This document shows positions 8,295-17,206 of a DNA stretch of 64,000 bases, piece by piece (positions within the stretch are counted from its first letter, which is position 1; every line of letters begins with the position of its first letter). Below the pieces are notes generated by a model that saw only the letters and a list, made by a program, of their open reading frames with translations, had not been told where the DNA came from and did not search any database. The position numbers and the translations under genes were made by a program. The stretch lies in the NCBI RefSeq assembly GCF_018614975.1, contig NZ_JAGGNR010000008.1, forward strand, positions 434,001 through 498,000. Reading direction: 5' to 3'. Source of the stretch: Paenibacillus polymyxa. Its GTDB lineage: Bacteria > Bacillota > Bacilli > Paenibacillales > Paenibacillaceae.

Positions 8295-9014
8295 TTAAAC
8301 CCCTCTTGCGTCTGGATCCCAGATAATTTTATGCAATTGAATATTTAACTTCACATCTAACAGCTTATGCTGAAGGATAAGAGAGGCCAAACGCGCTGGA
8401 GCCATTGTCTCCCAGACAGGACTCATCAATACAATTCCACTTTTGTGATATTTGTTCAAAACATCGAGTGCCACTAAAAAGTCTTCCTCGCTTCCAATGA
8501 CAAACTTTAGTTCATCAGAGTCTTTTAGTACACCTAAATTATTCAAATTCATTTTCCCCATTTCGCCACTATTAGGGAGCTTATAGTCTAGAACAAATCT
8601 TACTTTCTCAGATATTTGAGAATTTGATTTCCTGATATTAATAAATGGCATCAGGTCAATTGCACCATTGGTTTCGATATGAATCTCTTTTACAAAACTT
8701 AAATCAGATAATGCTTGTATTAATAGACTCGATTTGTTTTTGTCTAGTAACGGCTCTCCACCTGTTAAGCAAATATTATGGTTACCGAACTTATTAACTT
8801 GTTCAATAATATCTGAAATTGTCGCCGTAAACTCTGGTTTGGCCGGTGCATAACTATATTTGGTATCACACCATGAACAACGAAGATTGCAATTGTATAG
8901 CCGTATGAACGTGGTAGGTAAACCTGCAGCCATACCTTCGCCTTCAATAGTTTCGAATATTTCGACCATTGGTATTTTAGTCAAGTCATATTCTGTTCTG
9001 TTATTCGTCAACAT
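8295..9014 (-). CDS. queE: 7-carboxy-7-deazaguanine synthase (radical SAM)
   Basis: The 239-residue product contracts the pterin ring of 6-carboxytetrahydropterin to 7-carboxy-7-deazaguanine (CDG). The sequence shows VEIFETIEGEGMAAG near residue 17, LYNCNLRCSWCDTKYSY with the CxxxCxxC cluster-binding motif near residue 45, and ICLTGGEPLLD, the GGEP motif that binds S-adenosylmethionine. The C-terminal half (VLDYKLPNSGE, KFVIGS, MSPVWETMAP, QLHKIIW) follows the longer QueE subtype. It is the first gene of the queE-queD-folE run, 61 bases downstream of the sugar dehydratase gene. With folE and queD it gives a complete route from GTP to CDG; no queC (CDG to preQ0) is present in the visible cluster. 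Confidence 0.93.
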   Translation of the reverse strand: MLTNNRTEYDLTKIPMVEIFETIEGEGMAAGLPTTFIRLYNCNLRCSWCDTKYSYAPAKPEFTATISDIIEQVNKFGNHNICLTGGEPLLDKNKSSLLIQALSDLSFVKEIHIETNGAIDLMPFINIRKSNSQISEKVRFVLDYKLPNSGEMGKMNLNNLGVLKDSDELKFVIGSEEDFLVALDVLNKYHKSGIVLMSPVWETMAPARLASLILQHKLLDVKLNIQLHKIIWDPDARGV

Positions 9015-9075
9015 AACACTTATCGTCCTCTCTGAAATACAATAGGTAATCAGTTTACAGCCGATCAGCTAAGGT

Positions 9076-10050
9076 TTATTCTAAAAATTCAGAATACCAT
9101 TTGAATGTCTCTTCCAAACTATCTTTTAGATTGTATTCGGCAGTCCAACCTAAAATGTTCCCTGCCTTGCCACTACTAAGGTGTTGGTTTCTAATCTCGT
9201 GATTGGCTTCATTAAGTATCAAGGGCACCTGTACAGTCCTTCCACTAATTCGGGCTATCTCCCTGAAAAGTTCTAGCACCGTATAAGGTTTGTCGCTACT
9301 AAAATTGAATGCTTGTCCGTGAATAGAGGTATTAGCCTCCATGCCCTCAGCAAGACAAAGGTAAGCATTCACTGCATCCTTGACATAGAGGTAGTCTCTT
9401 GTAAAGGTTCCGTCACTGCGTATTATGAATTGCTGATTGTGGATAATCGACTTAATTACCCCCGGAACAATCCTTGTAAAATTCAAATCCCCTCCTCCAT
9501 ACAGATTTCCACACCTTGTTATAGCAGTTGGTGTACCGAATGTATGGTAGTAAGATTGTGTAATAAGATCGGTGGCACTCTTTGAGACATCATATGGAAA
9601 TCGACCCGACAGTGTCATTTCTTCAGTATAAGGTAGCTGATCAACAGTACCGTAGGCCTTATCGCTAGACGCCACTATAACTTGTTTTACACCTGAAGAT
9701 CGTCGAGCGACTTCCAATATATTACACGTGCCCATTATATTAGATTGAAACGTATCAATAGGGTTACGAAAGGCAACCTGTACATCAGTCTGTGCACCTA
9801 AATGGAAGATAGTCTCAATTCTATATTTCTCAACGATCCGTTCGATGACAGCTCGGTCCTCTAGTGATCCACGTATGAGATTAATTTGCCGATCAAGTCC
9901 AAATTTATGTAACAGCGAAGTCGGATAAAGATTACGATAAAGGCCTACCACATTTGCTCCATGTTCTACAAGAGACTTCGTCAGCCAAGAACCCAAGAAT
10001 CCAACGCATCCAGTAACGAGCACCTGTTTTCCATTCCAATAATTATTCAT
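9076..10050 (-). CDS. NDP-sugar epimerase/dehydratase, CDP-glucose 4,6-dehydratase-like
   Basis: I start at ATG 10050 because GGGAGGTG lies 8 bases upstream; the frame extends further to 10074. The 324-residue product is an extended short-chain dehydrogenase: VLVTGCVGFLGSW near residue 11 is the NAD-binding glycine motif, FHLGAQTDVQVAFRNP and NIMGTCNILE follow, VASSDKAYG gives the catalytic Ser/Thr region, and PYDVSKSATDLI holds the YxxxK pair. GNLYGGGDLNFTRIVPG and RDYLYVKDAV complete the fold. The order resembles RfbG, which makes CDP-4-keto-6-deoxyglucose, and the cytidylyltransferase gene next door (2-base gap) supports a CDP-hexose route. A GDP- or TDP-sugar enzyme cannot be excluded from motifs alone. 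Confidence 0.82.
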   Translation of the reverse strand: MNNYWNGKQVLVTGCVGFLGSWLTKSLVEHGANVVGLYRNLYPTSLLHKFGLDRQINLIRGSLEDRAVIERIVEKYRIETIFHLGAQTDVQVAFRNPIDTFQSNIMGTCNILEVARRSSGVKQVIVASSDKAYGTVDQLPYTEEMTLSGRFPYDVSKSATDLITQSYYHTFGTPTAITRCGNLYGGGDLNFTRIVPGVIKSIIHNQQFIIRSDGTFTRDYLYVKDAVNAYLCLAEGMEANTSIHGQAFNFSSDKPYTVLELFREIARISGRTVQVPLILNEANHEIRNQHLSSGKAGNILGWTAEYNLKDSLEETFKWYSEFLE

Positions 10051-10052
10051 CT

Positions 10053-10760
10053 TTAATTCACCTCCCTTAACCATGGAATATTACCTGTTTCCCAAAGCCT
10101 GTTTAATCGTTGAATATCTTTTGCAGTGTCCATACTGCTCCAGTAGCCATGATGCTCATACACGGATAGTTGTCTAATTTCTGTCAACCGAGTCATTGGT
10201 GCCTCCTCAATAAGAGAGTGGTTATCGAAATAATCTAACGCCGCCTTATTCATTACAAAGAAACCTCCATTTATAATTTTCTCTATAACGGGCTTTTCAG
10301 AAAAACGAGTTACAATGCCATCCCTCGCTTCCATTAGACCGTAAGGCGAGACCGGATGTGCACCAAGTACGGTACATAGTAACCCTTTCTCGTCGTGAAA
10401 CCTAACCATTGAATCTACATTAAAGTTACTTAGTCCGTCGCTGTAGCAAAGAAAGAACTTTTCATCTAGTAAAGATTTAACACGAAGAACACGTTCAGCA
10501 GATGATGCATCTTCACCTGTATCTACAATATTTACGTCCCAAGAAGTCGGATAATTAGACGAGTCTGTGAAGTACTGATGAATAAGTTCTCCTTTATATC
10601 CAGTACATAAAACAAACTGGTTGTACCCATATTCAGCAAAACGCTGCATTATGTGATGAATAATTGGTTTTCCTCCAATTGGAATCATAGGTTTCGGCCT
10701 AAAAGCCGTTTCGTTTGCCATTCGTAATCCGCGCCCTCCACAAACAATTACAACTTTCAT
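10053..10760 (-). CDS. Sugar-1-phosphate nucleotidyltransferase, glucose-1-phosphate cytidylyltransferase-like
   Basis: A 235-residue enzyme with the nucleotidyltransferase signature MKVVIVCGGRGLRM near residues 1-14, followed by FRPKPMIPIGGKPIIHHIM, the sugar-phosphate site. The segment VDTGEDASSAERVLRVK, CYSDGLSNF with the metal-binding Asp, INGGFFVMNK, and YEHHGYWSSMDTAKDIQRLNRLW closely follow the layout of RfbF/AscA, which charges glucose-1-phosphate with CTP. It is coupled to the dehydratase gene, whose start lies 2 bases beyond its stop. It would provide the activated sugar for one of the two glycosyltransferases. The aminotransferase, reductase or epimerase usually needed to finish a deoxysugar is not obvious in the visible part of the cluster. 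Confidence 0.85.
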   Translation of the reverse strand: MKVVIVCGGRGLRMANETAFRPKPMIPIGGKPIIHHIMQRFAEYGYNQFVLCTGYKGELIHQYFTDSSNYPTSWDVNIVDTGEDASSAERVLRVKSLLDEKFFLCYSDGLSNFNVDSMVRFHDEKGLLCTVLGAHPVSPYGLMEARDGIVTRFSEKPVIEKIINGGFFVMNKAALDYFDNHSLIEEAPMTRLTEIRQLSVYEHHGYWSSMDTAKDIQRLNRLWETGNIPWLREVN

Positions 10761-11285
10761 TTCTTTCCTCTCCTCTAACTTATTTACTATTTCCTAAATT
10801 AATCTGCTGCGAAGTCCTCGATACTCAACCAATACTTCATTGGCTATAAAGACACCTAAGAGTAATTGCAGCATTGCCGTCAGTTGAGTTACGTACGTAT
10901 TCGCAAATCCACCTTGAATCTGAAATACTTCGTATTACGATCTCAACTGTACTTAAACTCTCGCTTCCTATTCCTTAAACACCTCTTGGTTCCTTATGCA
11001 CAAAGTAAAGCATCTAAAAACGTCTTCGAGAAAAGAATAAATTTAAGTTTTTCTGTTAGTTACTGCGAACCAAAAGGACGAATAACATGATTCAAAGTTA
11101 CAAGTATCGAAAGTATCATTCTAATATTTTTAGTATCTATAGACCTATGAATGTTGAAAGTCGTATGATTGCAAAATGCACTTCTCATTGAGTAAGTAAG
11201 CAGAAAGATTTTACTATTTATAGGAATCTAAAGTCGCAATAAGTTAACATAAACAGCCTGTTCAATAAATCCAATATTTCTATTA
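10761..11285. other. 525-base gene-poor gap with a possible gene remnant
   Basis: No intact gene is visible. On the minus strand, positions 10799-10939 read as about 46 codons ending in a stop, with a hydrophobic run (AMLQLLLGVFIANEVL) and an arginine-rich end (EYRGLRSRLI), which looks like the C-terminus of a membrane protein. A stop codon sits just before it and I found no start or ribosome-binding site, so it is probably a relic. The rest is AT-rich and non-coding. The gap is much longer than others in the cluster, so it may also hold the promoter for the cytidylyltransferase and the genes downstream, though I see no clear -35/-10 pair. Confidence 0.35.
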
Positions 11286-12875
11286 TCATAATATTGTCAG
11301 GATTAGTACAGTTGCTTCTCGGTTATCATACAGAATTTGTAGCTGTTCTATGATACAATTTTCTGGTGTATTTTCGTCAACTTTCAGCTCATACAAATGA
11401 TTAACATTGCAACTTTTTATTATTTGATCTAAATGTAGGTGTTTCTTTCCGGGCTGTCCTGGTGTCAAGCAATGTGGTTGATTACCGGTTCTTCTAGAGA
11501 TAAAATCACAGATGACAATTAGTTTTAATGGAATCGCTTGGTTCATGGCCTCAATAAGCCCTTGAACACCAGAATGCATAAATGCATAGTCTCCGATCAC
11601 AGCTAATGACTTTTCATTAGTACTGGCAATTCCAGCCGCCACACCTATCGGTGAACCTAGACAGTAGCTCCATTCCGCAGCATTATATGGATCATGGTTT
11701 AGGGCCATAGTAGATCCTACATCAACTGCTACTTGCCACTTACATTCTCTAACAAACCCACTGATCGTCTTGTAAGCCTTCACTAGTGGTGGATACTGTT
11801 CCGGGAGTTTAGTCCCTCGTAAAGTTGGTACCTTTTGTTCTGATTCTACATGAAGATCAATACTAAGTTTGTGGATAACATTCTCTATTCTTTGCCTCTT
11901 AATATCCCCATTTTTAGCAAAGCAACCGTTTGTTCTCCCCATTAATTTCACATTAATTTCGCATTCCAGAATAATTTCGAACAATCGTGACTCTAAGAAA
12001 TGGTCCGTCTCCTCTAAAACCACCACTACTTCATGGCTTGATAGAAACGATAAAACTTGTTTCTTAGGTAGCGGCCAGACTACCGTTAATTGAAGCCATG
12101 AAACATCTAAATTCTCTATTAGTTCTTCGAAGCCACCACTTGTAATAATACCCACCCTCGAACTTGAATAAATATTTGATTTGACTGGCCAAGCATCTGC
12201 AAAAGACTGCATCTTTGGGAAAGTAACATTATTATAGTGATGCATACGCCCTATTTTGGCTAGGTCATGCGCAACATGCCGATTTACGCGGTATGAAGTT
12301 AGTACCCCCTCTAAATATCGTTCAGGCATCTCTTCTTGCAATTTACTTTCCTTTAATCGTGAGCTCAGTCTTACCATAACTGGGATAGAGCAAGATTCGG
12401 AGAGTTCAAATGCTCTTGGCATTAGATCACATACTTCGGCAGCACTGTTAGGGTCAAGAATGGGAATTCGCGCACTGTAACCAATCGTACGAGAATCCTG
12501 TTCAACAGTCGATTTCTCACACCCCACATCATCACAAGCCAATATGACTATCCCTCCTCCAATCCCGTGAACCGCAGCATTTACTAGGGAATCGTAAAGT
12601 GGGTTCATACCCGCTTGTTTCACCAGAACGATTGCTCGTCTTCCCGTGGCAGAAACCCCCAGAGCCATTTCAAATGCCACTTTCTCGTTAATAGTCCAAG
12701 AGAAATTTTGGTAATGATCTCGTAAAATATCCCCAATTTCATTGGCTGGAAATCCATACACTCCAAACCCTGAGTGAACCCTAGAGTTTAATACACCGAC
12801 TACAGCAGCAGTTAAACCGTCCCATTGAATTTTTTCATTCGTATCTAGATCTGCTAAAAAAAGATTATTATTCAT
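11286..12875 (-). CDS. IorA-like thiamine-diphosphate enzyme without ferredoxin domain
   Basis: Start at ATG 12875, which overlaps the stop of the ABC transporter gene (ATGA) and has AAGGAG upstream. The 529-residue product follows the large subunit of indolepyruvate:ferredoxin oxidoreductase. The N-terminal pyrimidine-binding domain has VYGFPANEIGDIL, NEKVAFEMALGVSATG and VEQDSRTIGYSARIP. There is a transketolase-C-like middle domain. The C-terminal cofactor domain has GSPIGVAAGIAST, AVIGDYAFMHSGVQGLIEAM and RRTGNQPHCLTPG, the residues that bind diphosphate and magnesium. Archaeal IorA continues with a cysteine-rich 2x[4Fe-4S] domain; this protein stops before it, and no IorB partner is nearby. 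It therefore cannot pass electrons to ferredoxin in the usual way and probably acts as a 2-oxoacid decarboxylase or carboligase (inference). Confidence 0.78.
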   Translation of the reverse strand: MNNNLFLADLDTNEKIQWDGLTAAVVGVLNSRVHSGFGVYGFPANEIGDILRDHYQNFSWTINEKVAFEMALGVSATGRRAIVLVKQAGMNPLYDSLVNAAVHGIGGGIVILACDDVGCEKSTVEQDSRTIGYSARIPILDPNSAAEVCDLMPRAFELSESCSIPVMVRLSSRLKESKLQEEMPERYLEGVLTSYRVNRHVAHDLAKIGRMHHYNNVTFPKMQSFADAWPVKSNIYSSSRVGIITSGGFEELIENLDVSWLQLTVVWPLPKKQVLSFLSSHEVVVVLEETDHFLESRLFEIILECEINVKLMGRTNGCFAKNGDIKRQRIENVIHKLSIDLHVESEQKVPTLRGTKLPEQYPPLVKAYKTISGFVRECKWQVAVDVGSTMALNHDPYNAAEWSYCLGSPIGVAAGIASTNEKSLAVIGDYAFMHSGVQGLIEAMNQAIPLKLIVICDFISRRTGNQPHCLTPGQPGKKHLHLDQIIKSCNVNHLYELKVDENTPENCIIEQLQILYDNREATVLILTIL

Positions 12876-14692
12876 TTTATCGTCGTCTCCTTTTTGTACC
12901 AAGAAGCCTGTGTTCGATATGAATTGGCGTACACACCATTAACTTGCATAAGTTCATCGTGTGTACCGATCTCAACCAATTCTCCCTTCTCGAGCACAAG
13001 AATTCGATCTGCATAACGAGCCCAGCCGAGTCTATGGGAAATAAAGATTGAAGTTGCATTTTTACAAATTTCTTGGAATTGCTTAAACATTTCCACTTCA
13101 GCACTGGGATCCAGTGCTGAAGTGGGTTCGTCCAAAATAATTAAATCAGCATCACTAATAATTGCACGGGCTAGCGCAAGTCTTTGCCACTGTCCACCTG
13201 ATAGTTCCCGGCCATTCTCTATAAGCCGTCCCAGTGGAGCATCCAGAGTCCCCAGTTCCTCGTATAATGAACCCAGCCCGCAATCTCTTAGTACCTTAAT
13301 AATATGACTATCATCTTTTAATTTATTAAAATCCCCAATAGAAACATTTTCTCTAAGTGTTAATTGATAACGGAGAAAATCTTGGAATACTGCAGTGATA
13401 CGATTATTAATTTCCCATTTTTTAATATCAATACCATTCCACAGGAGATTTCCTTCAATCGGATTGTACAGGTTCATTAATAATCGCACAAGAGTCGACT
13501 TTCCAGAACCATTCTCACCAACTATTGCAATTTTTTCTCCTTTGCGAATATCAAAAGTTATTTTTTTAAGTACCATTTCATTTGATTGTGGATACCGGAA
13601 AGATACATTCTCAAACATGATGTTGAGTAGAGCTGGTGCATCAAATGCAGCAGCTTTGTCTGCAATATCAGATAAAAAATCATCTTTATGATGGAGGAAT
13701 TCGACTAAGTCAATTGCTTTAGTTCCTTGAACATATAGCCTGCTTAAAGGCCATGTAAGTGTAATGACTTGACTACCAACGCGGGTCATTGACATAAACA
13801 TGACGGTTATCATCCCTACTGTAATCAAACCTTCAACTAGCTCTCCTACCATGAGCATTAATACAAGAAGTATGGCAGTCGTTTGAATTAAACCGGTTAC
13901 ACCACCAATTTTGATTTCATTCCGTCGCGCTCCATAACGCCTGCTATGTTGTGTACGACTAATGTCCCCCCATATCCCACTGATAAAACTAAGAGAATCA
14001 TTTAACCGCATATCTCGAATCGCAATTGGTTCTGTTAGTAATCCTCTTAAATAATCAGCCATACGACCATCATGTGTCATTTCACGGTTTAATCTTCTTA
14101 CTTTTATTTCCGTCCTCAATTTAATGAACAAATTTACGATGATCATTACGAGTACTATTACTGTTGCCGACCAATAACCGGAAGACAGGATTACTGTTAA
14201 TAAGCCAATCAAATTTGATACAACTTTTACTACTTGAATTGTATCATTAAACATACCAACCAAGTCTTTACCAATGAATGCCTGAGCACGTTGTAACCTA
14301 TCATGAAAAACAGGGCTATCAAAGGATGCATAGGAAACACTTGAAGACATGTCAATGATCTGTTCCTGTACGTAAATCGTTGCCTTCTCGGTAAGTGAGT
14401 AACTCATCCACCTACGAAACACCTCCATAATCTCCTGAATCAGCATAACGCTAGTAAATAAGATGAGTGACGGCAATGCAGATGTTAGAATATCTTTCCA
14501 AGGTTTTATAGTCAAATCGGTTACCATAATATCAATTAGCTGTTTTTGAGCTATAAACACAGGTACAATCAAAAATCCCATAGTAGTGGGTATTAGGAGC
14601 CACAATGTCATCCTTATAGGCATAACCTTCCAAATAGGGATTAGTAAACGTACTATTCCCCTTAAATGGTGTATGAATTTTATATTATTCAT
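12872..14692 (-). CDS. ABC exporter half-transporter (TMD-NBD), second of pair
   Basis: A 606-residue fused permease-ATPase. The first ~320 residues hold about six membrane spans. The C-terminal ATPase has VAIVGENGSGKSTLVRLL (Walker A, about residue 393), VFQDFLRYQLTLRENV (Q-loop), ELSGGQWQRLALARAI (signature), DLIILDEPTSALDPS (Walker B) and IFISHRLG (H-loop). All catalytic positions are intact. Such TMD-NBD proteins export peptides, lipids or antibiotics as dimers. The neighbouring gene encodes a similar half-transporter, so a heterodimer is likely. GAGGTG lies 7 bases before ATG 14692. In the cluster it most plausibly exports the end product and gives immunity (inference). Its stop overlaps the start of the IorA-like gene. 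Confidence 0.9.
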   Translation of the reverse strand: MNNIKFIHHLRGIVRLLIPIWKVMPIRMTLWLLIPTTMGFLIVPVFIAQKQLIDIMVTDLTIKPWKDILTSALPSLILFTSVMLIQEIMEVFRRWMSYSLTEKATIYVQEQIIDMSSSVSYASFDSPVFHDRLQRAQAFIGKDLVGMFNDTIQVVKVVSNLIGLLTVILSSGYWSATVIVLVMIIVNLFIKLRTEIKVRRLNREMTHDGRMADYLRGLLTEPIAIRDMRLNDSLSFISGIWGDISRTQHSRRYGARRNEIKIGGVTGLIQTTAILLVLMLMVGELVEGLITVGMITVMFMSMTRVGSQVITLTWPLSRLYVQGTKAIDLVEFLHHKDDFLSDIADKAAAFDAPALLNIMFENVSFRYPQSNEMVLKKITFDIRKGEKIAIVGENGSGKSTLVRLLMNLYNPIEGNLLWNGIDIKKWEINNRITAVFQDFLRYQLTLRENVSIGDFNKLKDDSHIIKVLRDCGLGSLYEELGTLDAPLGRLIENGRELSGGQWQRLALARAIISDADLIILDEPTSALDPSAEVEMFKQFQEICKNATSIFISHRLGWARYADRILVLEKGELVEIGTHDELMQVNGVYANSYRTQASWYKKETTIK

Positions 14693-14707
14693 TCTTCACC
14701 TCATTCC

Positions 14708-16468
14708 TTACTCATACCAAGATGATTGCAAGTTATAAATTCGGGTATACTCCCCACCTTGTGAAATTAAGAAGGTATGACTCCCCTCTTCAACTAATTT
14801 TCCATCTTTCATTACTAGTATCCAGTCAACAAAGCGAACCGAACTTAAGCGATGGGTGACAATAATAGTAGTTTGATCCTTTGTGAGTTCAAATAGCTTC
14901 TTGAACATTTCCAATTCCGATTGTGCATCAAGAGCAGACGTGGGTTCGTCAAAAACCGTACAAATTGAATCCCGAAAATATGCTCTTGCCATTGCGAGAC
15001 GTTGCCATTGTCCACCTGACAAATCTCTCCCACCAAACTGAGGGCCCAACTGATCATCCTTAAAGTTGATAAAACCAGTTAAGTCCCCGTTGTTCAACGC
15101 ATTTTCAATTTTTTCATCACAGTTTATACTTTTAATGTCACCCAAAGCTACATTTTCTCGTACGCTTCGTAGCAACTTTAGAAACTCTTGGAAGACGACT
15201 CTAGTAGCGCGACGACCTTCAATTGAACTTATATAATTGTCATTTGATTTCCATGAAATCTCCCCGTTGTTTGGCTCATATAAACCTAGCAATAATTTTA
15301 GGAGTGTTGATTTTCCTGAACCGTTCTCTCCAACTATTGCGACAGTCTGACCTGATCTTATATTAAAGGAGATTTTGTCCAGTGAAGGTTTGTTGGAGTC
15401 TGGGTAAGTGAATGACAAGTTTTTTACGTTAATGCTTATTGAAGATTCCTCTCTTGCCTCATTAACTTTCCCACAGGAACTTTCTTCTTCAATGTTTAAA
15501 TAGAGATTGAGCTTCTTGAAAACTATTGAATTGGTTCTTAATTCGCCGTGAAGTCTTGCGAGCGCTGGCATTTGAGTAAATAGAGTTGTCATAGCAGTAA
15601 ATAGTAAAGTAAATTGTCCCGCCGACTCACCTTTATATCCCAGTAATGCAACGATTGCTGCCGCAACAAATCCACTTAACGCTATCATTATCAGACTTGG
15701 TAAAATATTTATTAGTTCACCTTTAACGCTACCCTTCAGTACTTCAGTCATATTCCCAGTTTGTAAGCGCAACCATTTTTGCTTCAAATAACTTGCAGCA
15801 TGGAAAATCCTTAACTCCTTGATACTTATACGATCAGTGAGAAGGGTCACTAAATAACTACTAAAACGCCTTGAGGTTGCTTGTTCACGTATAATCTTTT
15901 CAATTCCACCCGAAGCCTTGGATTGTGTACTCATTTGAAGCACAAATGCTAAAAGTGCAATCAAACTTAACAACCAGTGCCCAAGGAAAGTTACCAAATA
16001 AGCTAGTATAAGTACTTGAAGCATGCTTGATAAATAATTCATGCCTTTAAGCATATTATCAATCAAAGAAACACGCTGCGCTTCAAATCGTATATCTTTT
16101 ACCAGTGGAGACTCAATATCAATTAACTTGAGCTTCATTGTTTTGTCCAAGATTAAACGTTCTTGTTCATACAAAGAAACTTCATTTATTCGGCTCATAC
16201 TCATTGCAGTAACAGTGCCAACGATCCCTTGTAAGTACAGAATTCCCCCGAGTAAAATTACAGTTTTTATAATGGTGTGATAAGCCGTTTCAGCAGACCA
16301 TTGTTGAAATGCATCTACTATGTACTTCACAAGAAATAATTCTGATATAAACAGTAGTACGTTTAATATAGAGCCTATATAAAAGAGAACAACTGACCAT
16401 GGCTCTATACGGTAGAGAATTTTGCTCGTAAGAAAAAGACAATGAATCCTGCTCAAATTAATACTCAC
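14708..16468 (-). CDS. ABC exporter half-transporter (TMD-NBD), first of pair
   Basis: A 586-residue half-transporter with an N-terminal region of about six membrane spans and a C-terminal ATPase. The ATPase motifs are VAIVGENGSGKSTLLKLLLG (Walker A), VFQEFLKLLRSVRENVALGD (Q-loop), DLSGGQWQRLAMARAY (signature), CTVFDEPTSALDAQS (Walker B) and IIVTHRLS (H-loop). Both this protein and its neighbour retain the catalytic glutamate. The GTG at 16468 is inside the GAGG site; TTG at 16456 is an alternative with better spacing, so the exact start is open. It lies 15 bases upstream of the second half-transporter and directly downstream of the phosphoesterase gene. Confidence 0.88.
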   Translation of the reverse strand: MSINLSRIHCLFLTSKILYRIEPWSVVLFYIGSILNVLLFISELFLVKYIVDAFQQWSAETAYHTIIKTVILLGGILYLQGIVGTVTAMSMSRINEVSLYEQERLILDKTMKLKLIDIESPLVKDIRFEAQRVSLIDNMLKGMNYLSSMLQVLILAYLVTFLGHWLLSLIALLAFVLQMSTQSKASGGIEKIIREQATSRRFSSYLVTLLTDRISIKELRIFHAASYLKQKWLRLQTGNMTEVLKGSVKGELINILPSLIMIALSGFVAAAIVALLGYKGESAGQFTLLFTAMTTLFTQMPALARLHGELRTNSIVFKKLNLYLNIEEESSCGKVNEAREESSISINVKNLSFTYPDSNKPSLDKISFNIRSGQTVAIVGENGSGKSTLLKLLLGLYEPNNGEISWKSNDNYISSIEGRRATRVVFQEFLKLLRSVRENVALGDIKSINCDEKIENALNNGDLTGFINFKDDQLGPQFGGRDLSGGQWQRLAMARAYFRDSICTVFDEPTSALDAQSELEMFKKLFELTKDQTTIIVTHRLSSVRFVDWILVMKDGKLVEEGSHTFLISQGGEYTRIYNLQSSWYE

Positions 16469-16489
16469 CTCTATCCGGAACTAACATAT

Positions 16490-17206
16490 TTAATAAAACG
16501 GCTGAGCTCTCCATAATATTTCCTCTGGAATATTGGCTTCGCGAATATTTTTAAAAGATTCGTAGAGATCAAATTCTGCTTTCTTAATATTGATTGACCA
16601 TCGATTGTTCTGATAACTAAAAATGCAATAGGTTGCATATGAGCTAGAGTCTCTTAATTGTGATACAGACGAAACATTTACCAAAACCTTATCTTTGTAT
16701 GTTGTTACGAATGAACCGTGAGCATGTCCAAAAGCAATCCACTTAGAATTCCAGGATCCATAAAGTTCGTCCATTTGCCCATCGTCTATGTTCAGCGATC
16801 CACCAATCCAACAGTCTAATGGACTTGCATGACATATCGTTAATGTGCTTCCTGGTGTTGGCGTTATATTAATGTTCATTGGCAGCCTCTTCAACCAGTT
16901 TTCAACATTTTTATTAGTCTGCTGGCGCATCCAGTGAACAAGTGTACTAGTCGTTTTTGCTTCTTCCGGACATACACGCACATGATAAGTATCGTAGTCT
17001 AGAAGTAATTGTTCATAATTTCCTAGTAAGCACTGAACATCAAATTTTTGACAAGTTTCTACCATTTCAGAGACAGAACTTCCTCCTCCAATTAGATCAC
17101 CAGCACAAAAAATTTGATCAATGGAACCTTCTTTTTTAATTTTTTCTAAAACGGATTTCAAAGCTATGAGGTTTCCATGAGCATCTGAGAAAATCGCTAT
17201 TCTCAT
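16490..17206 (-). CDS. Calcineurin-like metallophosphoesterase
   Basis: A 238-residue protein with the full dinuclear-metal motif set: IAIFSDAHGN near residue 3 (DxH), FCAGDLIGGG (GD), LLGNYEQ (GN with Tyr-Glu replacing the usual His-Asp), LTICHASP (His) and IAFGHAHG (GHxH). The family hydrolyses phosphomonoesters or diesters of nucleotides, sugars or proteins; YfcE-type enzymes are the nearest layout. The GNHD-to-GNYE change removes the catalytic histidine that normally protonates the leaving group, so activity may be altered. Its ATG overlaps the stop of the PHP gene (17203-17206), so the two phosphoesterases are translated together and probably act on related substrates (inference). Confidence 0.82.
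   Translation of the reverse strand: MRIAIFSDAHGNLIALKSVLEKIKKEGSIDQIFCAGDLIGGGSSVSEMVETCQKFDVQCLLGNYEQLLLDYDTYHVRVCPEEAKTTSTLVHWMRQQTNKNVENWLKRLPMNINITPTPGSTLTICHASPLDCWIGGSLNIDDGQMDELYGSWNSKWIAFGHAHGSFVTTYKDKVLVNVSSVSQLRDSSSYATYCIFSYQNNRWSINIKKAEFDLYESFKNIREANIPEEILWRAQPFY

Noticed and set aside
7254..9014. folE-queD-queE as part of a Dpd-type DNA-modification island
   Set aside because: No DpdA-like transglycosylase, helicase or nuclease genes are present; the neighbours are sugar, phosphatase and export genes.
10866..11090. A 74-codon plus-strand frame in the cluster gap
   Set aside because: No ribosome-binding site, and it is antisense to a more protein-like minus-strand remnant.
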